In this document: positions 7,392 through 19,526 of the stretch, piece by piece | Numbering within the stretch: the first letter of the stretch is position 1 | How the letters are laid out: each line of letters starts with the position of its first letter | Assembly: GCF_002091475.1 (NCBI RefSeq) | Contig: NZ_BCTR01000028.1 | Coordinates: forward strand, 1 to 64,000 | Direction of reading: 5' to 3' | Source: Sphingomonas azotifigens NBRC 15497 | GTDB lineage: Bacteria > Pseudomonadota > Alphaproteobacteria > Sphingomonadales > Sphingomonadaceae | Length of the DNA: 64,000 nucleotides | The notes under the pieces: model-generated | Databases searched by the model: none | Seen by the model: only the letters and a program-made list of their open reading frames with translations | What the model was told of the DNA's origin: nothing | Program-made: the position numbers and the translations under genes

Positions 7392-10118
7392 ATGTTGCCG
7401 CCGCTCCCCTATCCTGCGCTTCACGCCAGCCATTCGGGCGTGTGGATCGCCACGGCCGAGGGCACGCGCGGGCTGAGCCGGGGCGAGGCGATCCGGATCG
7501 CCGCCGATACGCCGGTGCTGCTGCTCAACGCCCCGCTGGTCGGCCAGCGGCTCGGCCATCCGGAGCTGAGCGGGCTCGACCTGCTCGAGCTGTTCGCCTT
7601 TCTCCGCCCCGCCCAGTTCATGGTGCCGACGCCCAAGGGCCTCGCCCGCGCCTGCGGCCTCGAGCCACCGAGCGACGACGCCCAGGTCGCCGCCCTGCTG
7701 CGCGACGCCGCCGCCGCGCTGCTCGCGCTCGCCGAGACCAACTGGCTCGAGCGCGAGGGCGCCTGGCACGGGCTGCAATCGCTCGGCCGGCTGCGCTGGC
7801 CGTGGAGCGCCGCGCTCGGCCAGCGCATCGCCAAGCCCGAGCGCGCCGAACGCTGGCTGTTCTCGAAACTGCCCGAATGGGAGGAAGGCGCCCCCCGCCC
7901 CGCGCCGCGCATGATCACGCTGGAGCCCGCGGAGGTCGCCGAGCGCCTCGCCCGCCTGACCGGCGCCACCGCCGAGCGCCGCCAGGGCCAGCGCGACTAT
8001 GCCGAGGCCGCTGCCCAGGCCTTCGCCCCGCGCAGCGTGCCCGATACGCCCAACCTGGTGCTGGCCGAGGCGGGTACCGGGATCGGCAAGACGCTCGGCT
8101 ATCTCGCCCCTGCCTCGCTTTGGGCGGAGAAGTCGGGCGGGCCGGTCTGGGTCTCCACCTTCACCAAGGCGCTGCAGCGCCAGCTCGGCAACGAAGGCGA
8201 GCGGCTGTTCCCCGATCCCGTGCAGCGCCGCGCGCGGATCGTCACCCGCAAGGGGCGCGAGAATTATGTCTGCCTGCTCAACCTGGAGGACGCGCTGCAG
8301 GGCGGGTTCGCCGGGCGCGCGGCGATCCTCGCCCAGCTGGTCGCGCGCTGGGCGGCGTACACGGCGGACGGCGACATGGTCGGGGGCGACCTGCCCGGCT
8401 GGCTGCCGACGCTGTTCCGCCGCAACGGATCGACCGCGCTCACCGATCGGCGCGGCGAGTGCATCTATGCCGGCTGCCCGCACTATCGGAAATGCTTCAT
8501 CGAGCGTGCCGCCCGGGCCAGCGCCGATGCCGACATCGTCATCGCCAACCATGCGCTGGTGATGGTCAACGCGGCGCGGGGTCGCGAGAACCAGACGCGC
8601 CCCACCCGCTATGTGTTCGACGAGGGCCATCACCTGTTCGATGCCGCCGACGCGATGTTCTCGGTCGCGCTCACGGGACAGGAATCGATCGAGCTGCGGC
8701 GGTGGCTGACCGGTCCCGAATCCGGTTCGCGCGGACGTCGCCGGGGCCTCGCCGCCCGCCTGTCCGACGTCGCCAGCTACGACGATGCCGGCGGCCGCGC
8801 CATTGCCGAAGCGGTCGACGCCGCGCGCGCGCTGCCAAGCGACGGCTGGCTCCAGCGACTGAACGAGGGCGAGCCCTTCGGCCCGATCGAGGCGCTGCTC
8901 GCGGCGGTCCGCGGCCTGGTCTATGCCCGCGACGCCAATGGCTCGGCCGACGCGGGCTATGGCCTGGAGACCGAACTCACCGAACCCGATGCCGCGCTGG
9001 TCGAAGCGGCGGGCAACGCCACCGCCGCGCTCGACGCGCTGCTCCGCCCGATGGTGGTGCTCGGCCGCCGATTGGAGGCAGTGCTCGCCGAGGCACCCGA
9101 CTGGATGGACGGCCCGGCCCGCGCGCGCATCGAGGGCGCGATCGCCTCGCTTGGCTGGCGGGTGGATACGGTCGGCGCCTGGCTGGCGCTGATCGCCCGG
9201 ATCGGGGGGCCGGCCGATCCCGAATTCGTCGACTGGCTGGCGGTCGACCGGGTCGAGGGCCGCGAGTTCGATATCGGCCTGCACCGCCACTGGCTCGATC
9301 CCGCCAAGCCGCTCGCCAAGACCGTGCTGGAGCCCGCGCACGGCGTGCTCGTCACCTCGGCGACACTGCGCGCCGGCGGCGACTGGGACGTCGCCGAAGC
9401 ACGCTCGGGCAGCACGCACCTGCTCCGCCCCGCCCAGCGCTTCGCGGCGAAGAGCCCGTTCGACTATCCCAACCAGGCCGAGGTGCTGATCGTCACCGAC
9501 GTCAAGCGCGGCGACATGCCTGCGCTCGCCAATGCCTATGCCCGGCTGATCGCCGCGGCCGGGGGCGGCACGCTCGGGCTGTTCACCGCGATCCGCCGGC
9601 TGCGCGCGGTCCATGCCCGCATCGCCGACCGGCTGGCCCGCGACGGGCTGCCGCTGCTCGCCCAGCATGTCGACCCGATCGACACCGGCACGCTGGTCGA
9701 CATCTTCCGCGACGATCCGCGCGCCTCGCTGATCGGCACCGATGCGCTGCGCGACGGTGTCGACGTACCCGGCGATTCGCTGCGGCTGGTGGTGATGGAG
9801 GGCGTGCCCTGGCCCAAGCCGAGCGTGCTCCATGCCGCGCGGCGGCTGGCCGGCGGCGGCTCGACCTATGACGATCGCATCGTCCGCGCCCGGCTTGCCC
9901 AGGCCTTCGGCCGGCTGATTCGCCGGGCCGACGATCGCGGCGCCTTCGTGCTGCTCTCCGCCGCCACCCCGTCGCGACTGCTCGATGCGTTTCCGCCGGG
10001 CACGCGGATCACCCGCACCACGCTCGATGTCGCGGTCGAACGGGTTCGGCTTTCCTTGGGGCCCGGCTTGCGGCATGAGACGGGCGCAACCGCCAGCGCC
10101 ACCATCGGGGAAGCATGA
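7392..10118 (+). CDS. ATP-dependent DNA helicase, DinG/XPD-like
   Basis: A 908-aa superfamily 2 helicase. Walker A AEAGTGIGKT is near residue 225 and the Walker B variant DEGH near 415. Between them are four cysteines (YVCLL, ECIYAGC, RKCF) placed like the 4Fe-4S cluster of XPD, Rad3 and DinG. The C-terminal motor domain ends in the family-typical AQAFGRLIRRADDRGA. It likely unwinds 5'-3' at damaged or RNA-paired DNA. The first ~220 residues are an extra domain not found in short DinG proteins. ATG 7392 was chosen where family similarity begins; the frame is open to 7278. Overlaps sixA by 4 bp. Confidence 0.88.
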   Translation: MLPPLPYPALHASHSGVWIATAEGTRGLSRGEAIRIAADTPVLLLNAPLVGQRLGHPELSGLDLLELFAFLRPAQFMVPTPKGLARACGLEPPSDDAQVAALLRDAAAALLALAETNWLEREGAWHGLQSLGRLRWPWSAALGQRIAKPERAERWLFSKLPEWEEGAPRPAPRMITLEPAEVAERLARLTGATAERRQGQRDYAEAAAQAFAPRSVPDTPNLVLAEAGTGIGKTLGYLAPASLWAEKSGGPVWVSTFTKALQRQLGNEGERLFPDPVQRRARIVTRKGRENYVCLLNLEDALQGGFAGRAAILAQLVARWAAYTADGDMVGGDLPGWLPTLFRRNGSTALTDRRGECIYAGCPHYRKCFIERAARASADADIVIANHALVMVNAARGRENQTRPTRYVFDEGHHLFDAADAMFSVALTGQESIELRRWLTGPESGSRGRRRGLAARLSDVASYDDAGGRAIAEAVDAARALPSDGWLQRLNEGEPFGPIEALLAAVRGLVYARDANGSADAGYGLETELTEPDAALVEAAGNATAALDALLRPMVVLGRRLEAVLAEAPDWMDGPARARIEGAIASLGWRVDTVGAWLALIARIGGPADPEFVDWLAVDRVEGREFDIGLHRHWLDPAKPLAKTVLEPAHGVLVTSATLRAGGDWDVAEARSGSTHLLRPAQRFAAKSPFDYPNQAEVLIVTDVKRGDMPALANAYARLIAAAGGGTLGLFTAIRRLRAVHARIADRLARDGLPLLAQHVDPIDTGTLVDIFRDDPRASLIGTDALRDGVDVPGDSLRLVVMEGVPWPKPSVLHAARRLAGGGSTYDDRIVRARLAQAFGRLIRRADDRGAFVLLSAATPSRLLDAFPPGTRITRTTLDVAVERVRLSLGPGLRHETGATASATIGEA

Positions 10119-10648
10119 AGACCCTTCTCGTCCTCCGTCACGCCAAGTCCGGTTGGGACGATCCGGTCGCGCGCGATTTCGATCGGCCGCTCAACCCCAA
10201 GGGGCAGCGCGCCGCCGTGGCGATGGGCCGCTATCTGCACGGCCAGGGCCTGCGCTTCGATCACGCGATCGCCTCACCCGCCGCACGCGTGAAGGAGACG
10301 CTGGCGCAGGTCGCCCATGGCTATGGCGCCGCGATCGAACCCGTTTGGGATCAGAAATTGTACCTCGCCTCGCTGGGCACGCTGCTCGACGCGATCGAGG
10401 CACTGCCCGATACGGCCGCCACGGTGCTGCTCTCGGGCCATAATCCGGGGCTGGAGGAGCTGGTGCTCGACCGCGTGCGCGCGCCCGGGCAGCTGCGCGA
10501 CGCGGTGGAGGAGAAATTCCCCACCGCGACGCTGGCCGAACTCCGCTTCGACATCGCGCACTGGCGCGACGCCTCCCGCGCGGAAGCCGAACTCGTCCGG
10601 TTCGTGCGTCCGCGCGATCTCGATCCCAGCCTCGGGCCCGATGCCTGA
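10115..10648 (+). CDS. sixA: SixA-type histidine phosphatase
   Basis: A 177-aa protein of the histidine phosphatase (phosphoglycerate mutase-like) superfamily with the catalytic RHAKSGW at residues 8-14 and the second histidine in SGHNPGLEEL, arranged as in SixA, which removes phosphate from histidine phosphotransfer proteins. ATGA overlap with the helicase gene and GGGGAAGC upstream imply co-translation. Its target here is unknown, so the symbol indicates family rather than proven role. Confidence 0.83.
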   Translation: MKTLLVLRHAKSGWDDPVARDFDRPLNPKGQRAAVAMGRYLHGQGLRFDHAIASPAARVKETLAQVAHGYGAAIEPVWDQKLYLASLGTLLDAIEALPDTAATVLLSGHNPGLEELVLDRVRAPGQLRDAVEEKFPTATLAELRFDIAHWRDASRAEAELVRFVRPRDLDPSLGPDA

Positions 10649-10651
10649 GGC

Positions 10652-10978
10652 TCAGCGATCCTCGTCCAGCGCTTCGGCCAGCGAATCGCGGATGGCTTTC
10701 AGCTCGGTCCCGCGGCCCTTGCGCGCCGCCTTTTCCTCCGCCAGCAGCCGTTGGACGCCGCGGATCGTATAGCCTTCCTGGCTGAGGAGATGATGGATGC
10801 GGCGCACCAGCGCCACGTCTTCGGGTCGGTAATACCGGCGGTTGCCCGCACGGGTGAGCGGCTTCAGCTGGGGAAAACGCGTTTCCCAATAGCGCAAGAT
10901 ATGCTGGGGCCTGCCGATTTCTGCGGCTAGCTCACCAATGGTCCGCAACGCGCCGGCGGCCTTTTCGGTCGCCGGCAT
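10652..10978 (-). CDS. MerR-family transcriptional regulator
   Basis: A 108-aa protein with an N-terminal MerR winged-helix domain: [20 protein letters not shown] (residues 13-32), then the recognition wing [12 protein letters not shown]. The C-terminal part is a short charged helix without the metal-binding cysteines of MerR or CueR, so the effector is unknown. It is the last gene of the rpmF-plsX-fabH-ihfA string, 8 bp after ihfA, a conserved position in alphaproteobacteria. Confidence 0.88.
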   Translation of the reverse strand: MPATEKAAGALRTIGELAAEIGRPQHILRYWETRFPQLKPLTRAGNRRYYRPEDVALVRRIHHLLSQEGYTIRGVQRLLAEEKAARKGRGTELKAIRDSLAEALDEDR

Positions 10979-10986
10979 GGCGTTTC

Positions 10987-11286
10987 TCAGCGGGCCGAGA
11001 CGATGCGGTCGCGCATCATCTGGCTGGCACGGAAGGTGAGCACGCGGCGGGGCGCGATCGGCACTTCCACCCCGGTCTTGGGATTGCGGCCGACGCGTTC
11101 GCCCTTGTCGCGGAGCACGAAGCTGCCGAAGCCCGAGATCTTGACGTTCTCGCCCTTGGCCAGCGCCTCGCACATGTGCTTGAGGATCTGCTCGACGATT
11201 CGCGATGCATCCGCTCGCGAAAGCCCCACTTCGCGATGCAGCGATTCGGCCAGGTCCGCCCTGGTCAACGTACCCGCAGCAGTCAT
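10987..11286 (-). CDS. ihfA: Integration host factor subunit alpha
   Basis: A 99-aa HU/IHF-fold DNA-bending protein. The flexible arm carries [14 protein letters not shown], including the Arg-Asn-Pro tip that intercalates into DNA, and [16 protein letters not shown] precedes it. It forms a heterodimer with IhfB and bends DNA at promoters, replication and recombination sites. It lies 145 bp after fabH, room for its own promoter, and is followed closely by the merR gene. Confidence 0.96.
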   Translation of the reverse strand: MTAAGTLTRADLAESLHREVGLSRADASRIVEQILKHMCEALAKGENVKISGFGSFVLRDKGERVGRNPKTGVEVPIAPRRVLTFRASQMMRDRIVSAR

Positions 11287-11431
11287 TTCCGCAGTTCCTT
11301 TCGTTACCTGATATTGTCCGTACCAGAACGTTACGCGCTATCAAGGTTGATGTTCAACCCGTAGCAACGCCTCAGACATATTCTGGAAAAACACGTAATT
11401 GGTCCAAAATGGGCATGGTAAATACGCCCAT

Positions 11432-12403
11432 TCAGAACCGGATGACAGCGGCACCCCAGGTGAAGCCGCCGCCCATCGCTTCCAGAACCAACAGATCACC
11501 GCGCTGGATCCGTCCGTCTCGCACTGCAACATCCAAAGCGAGTGGTACCGAGGCGGCCGAGGTGTTGGCGTGGCGATCGACGGTGACGATCACCTTCTCC
11601 GGCGCCAGATCGAGCTTGCGGGCGGTAGCGTCGAGGATGCGGGCATTGGCCTGGTGCGGCACCACCCAGTCGACATCCCCCGGCTGCAGGCCCGCCATCG
11701 CCAGCGATTCGTTCATCACCGCGGCGAGGTTGACGACGGCGTGGCGGAACACCTCGCGCCCCTTCATCCGCAGCTTGCCGACGGTGCCGGTGGTCGACAC
11801 CCCGCCATCGACATAGAGCAGGTCATTGTAGCGGCCATCGGCGTGCAGCTTGGTGGCGAGGATGCCCTGCGGCGCATCGCCTTCGGTATCCTGCGCCTCG
11901 AGCACGATCGCACCGGCGCCGTCGCCGAACAGCACGCAGGTGGTGCGGTCTTCCCAGTCAAGGATCCGGCTGAATGTCTCCGCGCCGATCACCAGCGCCC
12001 GGCGATGCACGCCGGCGCGGAGCATCGAATCGGCGACCTGCACCGCATAGAGGAAGCCGGAGCACACCGCCGCGACGTCGAACGACACGCAGTCGAGGAT
12101 TCCGAGCGCGTGCTGGACGCGTGTTGCCGTGGCGGGAAAGGTCTGGTCCGGCGTCGCGGTGGCGAGCACGATCAGGTCGATGTCGCTGGCGGCGATGCCC
12201 GCCGATGCCAGCGCGGCGCGGGCCGCATCGGCGGCCAGGGTGCCGGTCGTCTCGTCCGGCCCGGCGATGTGGCGGAAGCGGATCCCGGTCCGCTCGACGA
12301 TCCATTCGTCGCTGGTATCGACGCGCTCCGCCAGCTCCGCGTTGGAAACACGCTGTGCCGGCAGGGCGGAACCCGTGCCGAGAATCACCGAACGTACGGT
12401 CAT
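11432..12403 (-). CDS. fabH: Beta-ketoacyl-ACP synthase III
   Basis: A 323-aa thiolase-fold enzyme condensing an acyl-CoA primer with malonyl-ACP to start fatty-acid synthesis. The catalytic triad is visible: Cys114 in [10 protein letters not shown], His in VPHQANARI, and Asn in [11 protein letters not shown] 12403 follows GAAGGGG; the frame runs upstream to 12466 without support. It follows plsX by 22 bp, so primer synthesis and phospholipid acyl supply are co-expressed. Confidence 0.96.
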   Translation of the reverse strand: MTVRSVILGTGSALPAQRVSNAELAERVDTSDEWIVERTGIRFRHIAGPDETTGTLAADAARAALASAGIAASDIDLIVLATATPDQTFPATATRVQHALGILDCVSFDVAAVCSGFLYAVQVADSMLRAGVHRRALVIGAETFSRILDWEDRTTCVLFGDGAGAIVLEAQDTEGDAPQGILATKLHADGRYNDLLYVDGGVSTTGTVGKLRMKGREVFRHAVVNLAAVMNESLAMAGLQPGDVDWVVPHQANARILDATARKLDLAPEKVIVTVDRHANTSAASVPLALDVAVRDGRIQRGDLLVLEAMGGGFTWGAAVIRF

Positions 12404-12425
12404 GCGACCCCTTCTTACCTCGTAC

Positions 12426-13457
12426 TTACGCGGCCTTGGCCTCGAAGTTCCCCAGATCCTCGGCAATGCGCCGGGTCAGTTCGTCGCGTACCATCTTGGC
12501 GGCAAAACCGATCGCGGTATCCACCCCGATTTCGTTCGCCCCGCCATGGCTTTTGACGACGATCCCGTTCAGCCCGAGGAAAACGGCACCATTATGGTTG
12601 TTTGGATCGAGATGGTGGCGGAGCAGCTCGGTCGCCGGCTTGGAAATCAGGAAGCCGAGCTTCGAGCGCAGCGAGGAACTGAACGCGCGGCGCAGCAGAT
12701 CGGCGACGAAGCGGGCGGTGCCCTCGGCGGTCTTGAGCGCGATATTGCCTGAAAAGCCGTCGCAGACGATCACGTCGACATCGCCGCGCGACAGCCGGTT
12801 GCCTTCGATGAAGCCGGTGAATTCGAGCGGCAGGTGCGTCGCCGCACGCAGCTGGGCGGCAGCATCGCGGATGCTGTCGGTGCCCTTCATCTCTTCGGTG
12901 CCGATGTTGAGCAGCGCCACGCGCGGGCGCGCGAGATCGAGCGCGGTGCGCGCATAGGCCGCGCCCATCACCGCGAACTGGACGAGGTTGCGCTCGTCCA
13001 CCTCGGTATTGGCGCCGAGATCGAGCATCACCGTGTCGTTGGCGCCGAGCGACGGCATCAGCGCGGCGAGCGCCGGCCGGTCGATCCCCGCCATGGTGCG
13101 GAGCGACAGCTTGGCCATGGCCATGAGTGCGCCGGTGTTGCCCGAAGAGACGGCCGCGCCGGCACGGCCCTGCTTCACCAGATCGATGGCGATACCCATC
13201 GACGTGGTCTTGGCGCGGCGGATCGCCTGGCTCGGCTTGGCGTCGGACGCAACGATTTCGGCCGCGTGGACGATCTCCGACGCGGCTGCCAGGTTCGGAT
13301 GCGCCTTCAGGCCGTCACGAATGCGCGACTCGTCGCCGACGAGAAGAAACTCCATCCCCTCGAAGCGGCGACGTGCACGTGCGGCGCCGGCGAGCATGAC
13401 GGAGACCCCCTCGTCGCCGCCCATTGCATCGACGGCGATCCGCGAGGGAACAGTCAT
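12426..13457 (-). CDS. plsX: Phosphate acyltransferase PlsX
   Basis: A 343-aa enzyme transferring acyl groups from acyl-ACP to phosphate; the acyl phosphate is then used by PlsY to make lysophosphatidate. The N-terminus [12 protein letters not shown], the GNTGALMA motif near residue 100 and the [17 protein letters not shown] block are diagnostic. It sits between rpmF and fabH, as in most bacteria. Confidence 0.96.
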   Translation of the reverse strand: MTVPSRIAVDAMGGDEGVSVMLAGAARARRRFEGMEFLLVGDESRIRDGLKAHPNLAAASEIVHAAEIVASDAKPSQAIRRAKTTSMGIAIDLVKQGRAGAAVSSGNTGALMAMAKLSLRTMAGIDRPALAALMPSLGANDTVMLDLGANTEVDERNLVQFAVMGAAYARTALDLARPRVALLNIGTEEMKGTDSIRDAAAQLRAATHLPLEFTGFIEGNRLSRGDVDVIVCDGFSGNIALKTAEGTARFVADLLRRAFSSSLRSKLGFLISKPATELLRHHLDPNNHNGAVFLGLNGIVVKSHGGANEIGVDTAIGFAAKMVRDELTRRIAEDLGNFEAKAA

Positions 13458-13498
13458 ACCGGCAACCCCCCGTTGCGGCCTTCGTTGCGAAACGTCGT

Positions 13499-13678
13499 TC
13501 AGCCCTCGACCGAAACGATTTCGCGGCCGTTATAGTGGCCGCACGCGTTGCACAGGTTGTGCGGACGCTTGAGTTCGCCGCAGTTCGGGCACTCCTGGAA
13601 CGATTCGACGGTCAGCGAATCGTGCGACCGACGCATGCCACGCTTCGACGGCGAGGTCTTTCTCTTAGGAACGGCCAT
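13499..13678 (-). CDS. rpmF: 50S ribosomal protein L32
   Basis: A 59-aa protein translated from the minus strand: [20 protein letters not shown] at the N-terminus, then a zinc-ribbon-type CPNCGEL...CNACGHY with four cysteines at about 30, 33, 43 and 46, and the end GREIVSVEG. It is a late-assembling component of the large ribosomal subunit. First gene of the plsX-fabH operon, 41 bp before plsX; the four-cysteine form implies zinc binding. Confidence 0.96.
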   Translation of the reverse strand: MAVPKRKTSPSKRGMRRSHDSLTVESFQECPNCGELKRPHNLCNACGHYNGREIVSVEG

Positions 13679-13881
13679 TTCGGCACCTTCAACAAGCTAA
13701 ATGAATCAATAAGTCGCGATACGCCCACAGGGTTGTTCGGGCAAGCGACGGCTAGGCCGGCCGCTCGCCGGACCAGCGGACAGGTCACGAAGCGAGCCCG
13801 CGCGTATAGCGATTCTCGTCCGCGTTGCAAGCAGAAGCCGCGCATGGCAGGGGTTTTGGCCTGTTTCACCTGGGGGACGCG

Positions 13882-14283
13882 ATGTTTTTTCTGCCGGTTA
13901 CACTCACCAGCGCGGGCGCCGCGGCGCTGCTCAACCTGTGGCTGGCGATTCGCGTCATCCAGATTCGCCGTGCGGAGCGGATCGCGACCGGCGATGGCGG
14001 CAGCCCGCGACTCCTCGCGCGCATGCGCGCGCAGATGAACTTCGTCGAATATACGCCCTTCGTGCTGATCCTGATCGGCCTGATCGAGCTGGCGCAGGGA
14101 TCGAGCCTGTACCTCTGGGCGGTCGCCGCGCTGTATCTGCTCGGGCGCGTGCTGCACGGCATCGGCATGGACGGCTGGATGCGCGGCCGCGAGGCCGGCG
14201 CGGGGATCACCTTCCTGATCGTCGCGGGGCTGGGCCTCTACGCTGCATGGCTTGGCTATACGGGCTCGAACCCGCTCCATTGA
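13882..14283 (+). CDS. MAPEG family membrane protein
   Basis: A 133-aa integral membrane protein with four hydrophobic segments. It has the MAPEG pattern: a first helix ending IRVIQIRRAER, then ARMRAQMNFVEYTPFVLIL, where RAQMNFVEYTPF is the hallmark stretch, and a last helix before GYTGSNPL. MAPEG proteins act on glutathione or eicosanoid-like substrates in eukaryotes; bacterial roles are mostly unknown. ATG 13882 is preceded by GGGGGA. Confidence 0.88.
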   Translation: MFFLPVTLTSAGAAALLNLWLAIRVIQIRRAERIATGDGGSPRLLARMRAQMNFVEYTPFVLILIGLIELAQGSSLYLWAVAALYLLGRVLHGIGMDGWMRGREAGAGITFLIVAGLGLYAAWLGYTGSNPLH

Positions 14284-14296
14284 TCTCCACCGCAAC

Positions 14297-14392
14297 CGTC
14301 ATCCCGGCGAAAGCCGGGATCCATTGGGGTCGCCGTTGCAGTTCTTGCTGGAACCGAGTGGCGAATGGATCCCGGCTTCCGCCGGGATGACG
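14297..14392. repeat. ~96-bp double-hairpin repeat, copy B
   Basis: Left arm hairpin CCCGGCGAAAGCCGGG with GATCCATTGG, centre GGTCGCCGTTGCAG...CCGAGTG, right arm GCGAATGGATCCCGGCTTCC. It starts 13 bp after the MAPEG stop and ends 20 bp before the convergent hydrolase stop, so it fills the whole convergent intergenic gap and could act as a bidirectional terminator. Confidence 0.85.
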
Positions 14393-14412
14393 CATGAAAT
14401 GCGGGGAAGCGT

Positions 14413-15093
14413 TCACGCCCGCGCCAGCACCGAATCGGCGACGAACGGGTTGGTGCGCCGCTCCTGGCCGAAAGTGCTCGGCTGGCCGTGCCCGGGGACG
14501 AACACGGTCTCGTCCCCCAGCGGCCAAAGCCGGGTGGTGATCGCGTCGATCAGATCCTGATGGTTGCCCAAGGGAAAGTCGGTCCGGCCGATCGAGCCCT
14601 GGAACAGCACGTCGCCGACGATCGCCAGCTGCGATTCGGGATGGTGGAACACGACATGGCCCGGGGTGTGGCCGGGGCAGTGATAGACGTCGAGCACCAG
14701 GTCGCCCACCGTCACCTGATCGCCCTGCACCAGCCAGCGATCCGGCTCGAACGGCTTGCCCGGCACGTGATAGGCACGGCCGTCATCCTCCAGCCGCGCG
14801 ATCCAGTAGCGATCGGCCTCGTGCGGGCCCTCGATCGGCACGCCCAGTTCCTCGGCGAAGAGGCCGGCCGAGCCGCAATGGTCGATATGGCCGTGGGTGA
14901 TCAGCAGCTTCTCGATCGTCACCCCGTGCTGCTGGGCCGCCGCGCGCAGCCGGTCGAGATCGCCGCCGGGATCGACGAACGCGCCGCGCATCGTCTTCGT
15001 ACACCAGAGCAGCGTGCAGTTCTGCTGGAGCGGGGTGACCGGCACGATCGCCGCGCGGAGCGGCGGCTGGGCAGCGTTGGGATCGGAAGCCAT
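14413..15093 (-). CDS. MBL-fold metallo-hydrolase, glyoxalase II-like
   Basis: A 226-aa metallo-beta-lactamase-fold protein. The dinuclear metal motif THGHIDH is near residue 66, followed by CPGHTPGHV and a late PGHGQPS. The layout and length match the short glyoxalase II-like/YcbL group of thioesterases rather than true antibiotic beta-lactamases. A cytosolic thioester such as S-lactoylglutathione is a plausible but unproven substrate. Divergent from pabB with 80 bp between starts. Confidence 0.87.
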   Translation of the reverse strand: MASDPNAAQPPLRAAIVPVTPLQQNCTLLWCTKTMRGAFVDPGGDLDRLRAAAQQHGVTIEKLLITHGHIDHCGSAGLFAEELGVPIEGPHEADRYWIARLEDDGRAYHVPGKPFEPDRWLVQGDQVTVGDLVLDVYHCPGHTPGHVVFHHPESQLAIVGDVLFQGSIGRTDFPLGNHQDLIDAITTRLWPLGDETVFVPGHGQPSTFGQERRTNPFVADSVLARA

Positions 15094-15173
15094 GGCCCCT
15101 CGCTACCGCGCCGCCGCGAGCGCGGCAACCAAGGCTTGCCCTTCGCTCCGCGTCTCTGCATTCCAAAGGGCTG

Positions 15174-18174
<3,001 letters not shown>

Positions 18175-18222
18175 TCGGGCAGGTGTAACGCGGGGGCTTC
18201 TTCTTCCCTATATGGGGGTATC

Positions 18223-18900
18223 ATGATCCGAAGCACGTTGAAGCTCCCGCTTTCCCTCGCCGCCCTTGCCGGCGGCGCCTTCCTGCTGATCGCGGCCGGT
18301 GGGCTGCGTATCGAGAAGGTGACTGCCGTGGCGGTGCCGCCGCCCGCGGTGGACGTCTCCAAGGCGAAGAAGCCGCAGACCGCGATATTCGCCGGCGGCT
18401 GCTTCTGGGGCATGGAGGCAGTGTTCCAGTCGGTGAAAGGCGTCCAGTCGGTCACCAATGGTTACGCCGGGGGCACCGCCGCGACCGCCACCTATGCGCA
18501 GGTCTCGACCGAGACGACCGGCCATGCCGAGGCCGTGAAGGTCGTCTATGATCCCACCCGCGTCAGCTATGGCACGCTGCTCCGCGTCTTCTTCTCGGTG
18601 GCGCACGATCCCACCCAGAAGGGTGGCCAGGGCCCCGATCGCGGCCCCAGCTATCGCAGCGCGATCTTCCCGCAGAACGCCGAGCAACGCCGCGTCGCCG
18701 AGGCGTATATCGCCCAGCTGAGCCGCGCCCACGCCTTCGCCAAGCCGATCACGACGAAGCTGGAGACCGGCGGCTTCTATCCGGCGGAAGAGTATCACCA
18801 GGACTTCTTCTGGAAGCACCCGACGCACCCCTACATCATGCGCTGGGACCAGCCCAAGGTCGCGGCCTTCCGCTCGACCTACCCGCAACTGGCCCACTGA
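18223..18900 (+). CDS. msrA: Peptide methionine sulfoxide reductase MsrA, exported
   Basis: A 225-aa protein with an N-terminal hydrophobic segment (about residues 9-26), then the MsrA domain with catalytic Cys in AGGCFWGMEAVFQ (residue ~60). It reduces the S-epimer of methionine sulfoxide. Further hallmarks are GYAGGTAATATYAQVSTETTGHAE in two blocks and YHQDFFWKHPTHPY. The leader suggests a periplasmic or membrane-anchored enzyme rather than the cytosolic form. ATG 18223 follows GGGGGTATC. Confidence 0.93.
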   Translation: MIRSTLKLPLSLAALAGGAFLLIAAGGLRIEKVTAVAVPPPAVDVSKAKKPQTAIFAGGCFWGMEAVFQSVKGVQSVTNGYAGGTAATATYAQVSTETTGHAEAVKVVYDPTRVSYGTLLRVFFSVAHDPTQKGGQGPDRGPSYRSAIFPQNAEQRRVAEAYIAQLSRAHAFAKPITTKLETGGFYPAEEYHQDFFWKHPTHPYIMRWDQPKVAAFRSTYPQLAH

Positions 18901-18985
18901 TCAGGGCTGTCCTACAGGCAATGTTCCTGCTATGTTCGGCAGGCTCTTTGAAAGGTTGGATTCGACGACCTCTCGCCAACTACGG

Positions 18986-19080
18986 CGTCATCCCGGCGAA
19001 AGCCGGGATCCATTGGGGCTACGCAGCGGCTCTTGCTGTTGGCGCGTGGCGAATGGATCCCGGCTTTCGCCGGGATGACG
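18986..19080. repeat. ~96-bp double-hairpin repeat, copy C
   Basis: Left arm CCCGGCGAAAGCCGGG with GATCCATTGG, centre GGCTACGCAGCGGCTCTTGC, right arm CGAATGGATCCCGGCTTTCG. It is 85 bp after msrA; the 350-bp gap from msrA to the SdhAF4-like gene holds only this element and the 19-bp repeat cluster. Confidence 0.85.
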
Positions 19081-19132
19081 CCATGGGGATCGCGAAAAGA
19101 CCCGCCACATGCCGCGCGACACCGCGCACGCG

Positions 19133-19235
19133 CCTAAACTTCCTAAACTTCGGTCCCGCCGAAACCGCACGGGCCTAAACTTCGTAAACTTCAGCCCCAC
19201 GAAAAACGCGCACAAGCCTAAACTTCCTGAACTTC
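19133..19235. repeat. Cluster of three 19-bp repeats (TAAACTTC pairs)
   Basis: Three near-identical 19-mers, CCTAAACTTCCTAAACTTC at 19133-19151, 19174-19192 (one change) and 19217-19235 (one change). Each is a tandem pair of a 9-10-bp unit, and the starts are 41 and 43 bp apart, about four helical turns. They lie just 3' of the SdhAF4-like gene (minus-strand reading GAAGTTTAGG). Function unknown. Confidence 0.8.
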
Positions 19236-19251
19236 GGCACCCGCACCGCCC

Positions 19252-19413
19252 TCAGAAATCGATCGCGATGCCCTTCAGCTCCCAGTCGCCATAGCGGACG
19301 GGATCCTTCTCCAGCGGATCCTTCTCGGGCCGCTGCATCGGTTCGGGCTTGGGCACCGGCGGGCTCTTCGAGAGATAGGCCGGGGGCTGCACATGGTCGG
19401 GTCGCTTGCCCAT
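19252..19413 (-). CDS. DUF1674 protein, SdhAF4-like
   Basis: A 53-aa protein whose C-terminus DPVRYGDWELKGIAIDF is the signature of DUF1674/SDHAF4, the succinate dehydrogenase flavoprotein assembly factor of mitochondria and alphaproteobacteria. The N-terminal half is proline/lysine-rich and probably disordered. ATG 19413 was chosen; the frame extends to 19491 but would overlap the region upstream of rsmB. No sdh genes are in the window. Confidence 0.82.
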   Translation of the reverse strand: MGKRPDHVQPPAYLSKSPPVPKPEPMQRPEKDPLEKDPVRYGDWELKGIAIDF

Positions 19414-19526
19414 CGGGATTGCCTTCCTTGGTTGCCCGGCCCATGTCGGCCGCCAAAGGAGCATGGTCAAGTGAACGGTTGGGTAGCGCACGTACGAGCA
19501 GAACTTCGCAGGGGCGTGCGCTGACC

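Noticed and set aside
6966-10076. 1036-aa reverse-strand ORF
   Set aside because: It is a shadow of the DinG-like helicase gene; composition is Arg/Gly/Asp/Ala-rich with no motif, as in GC-rich DNA read backwards.
18921-19178. Small ORFs within repeat copies (peptides like MDPGFRRDD, PAKAGIH)
   Set aside because: These are translations of the ~96-bp hairpin repeat, a known source of false protein annotations.
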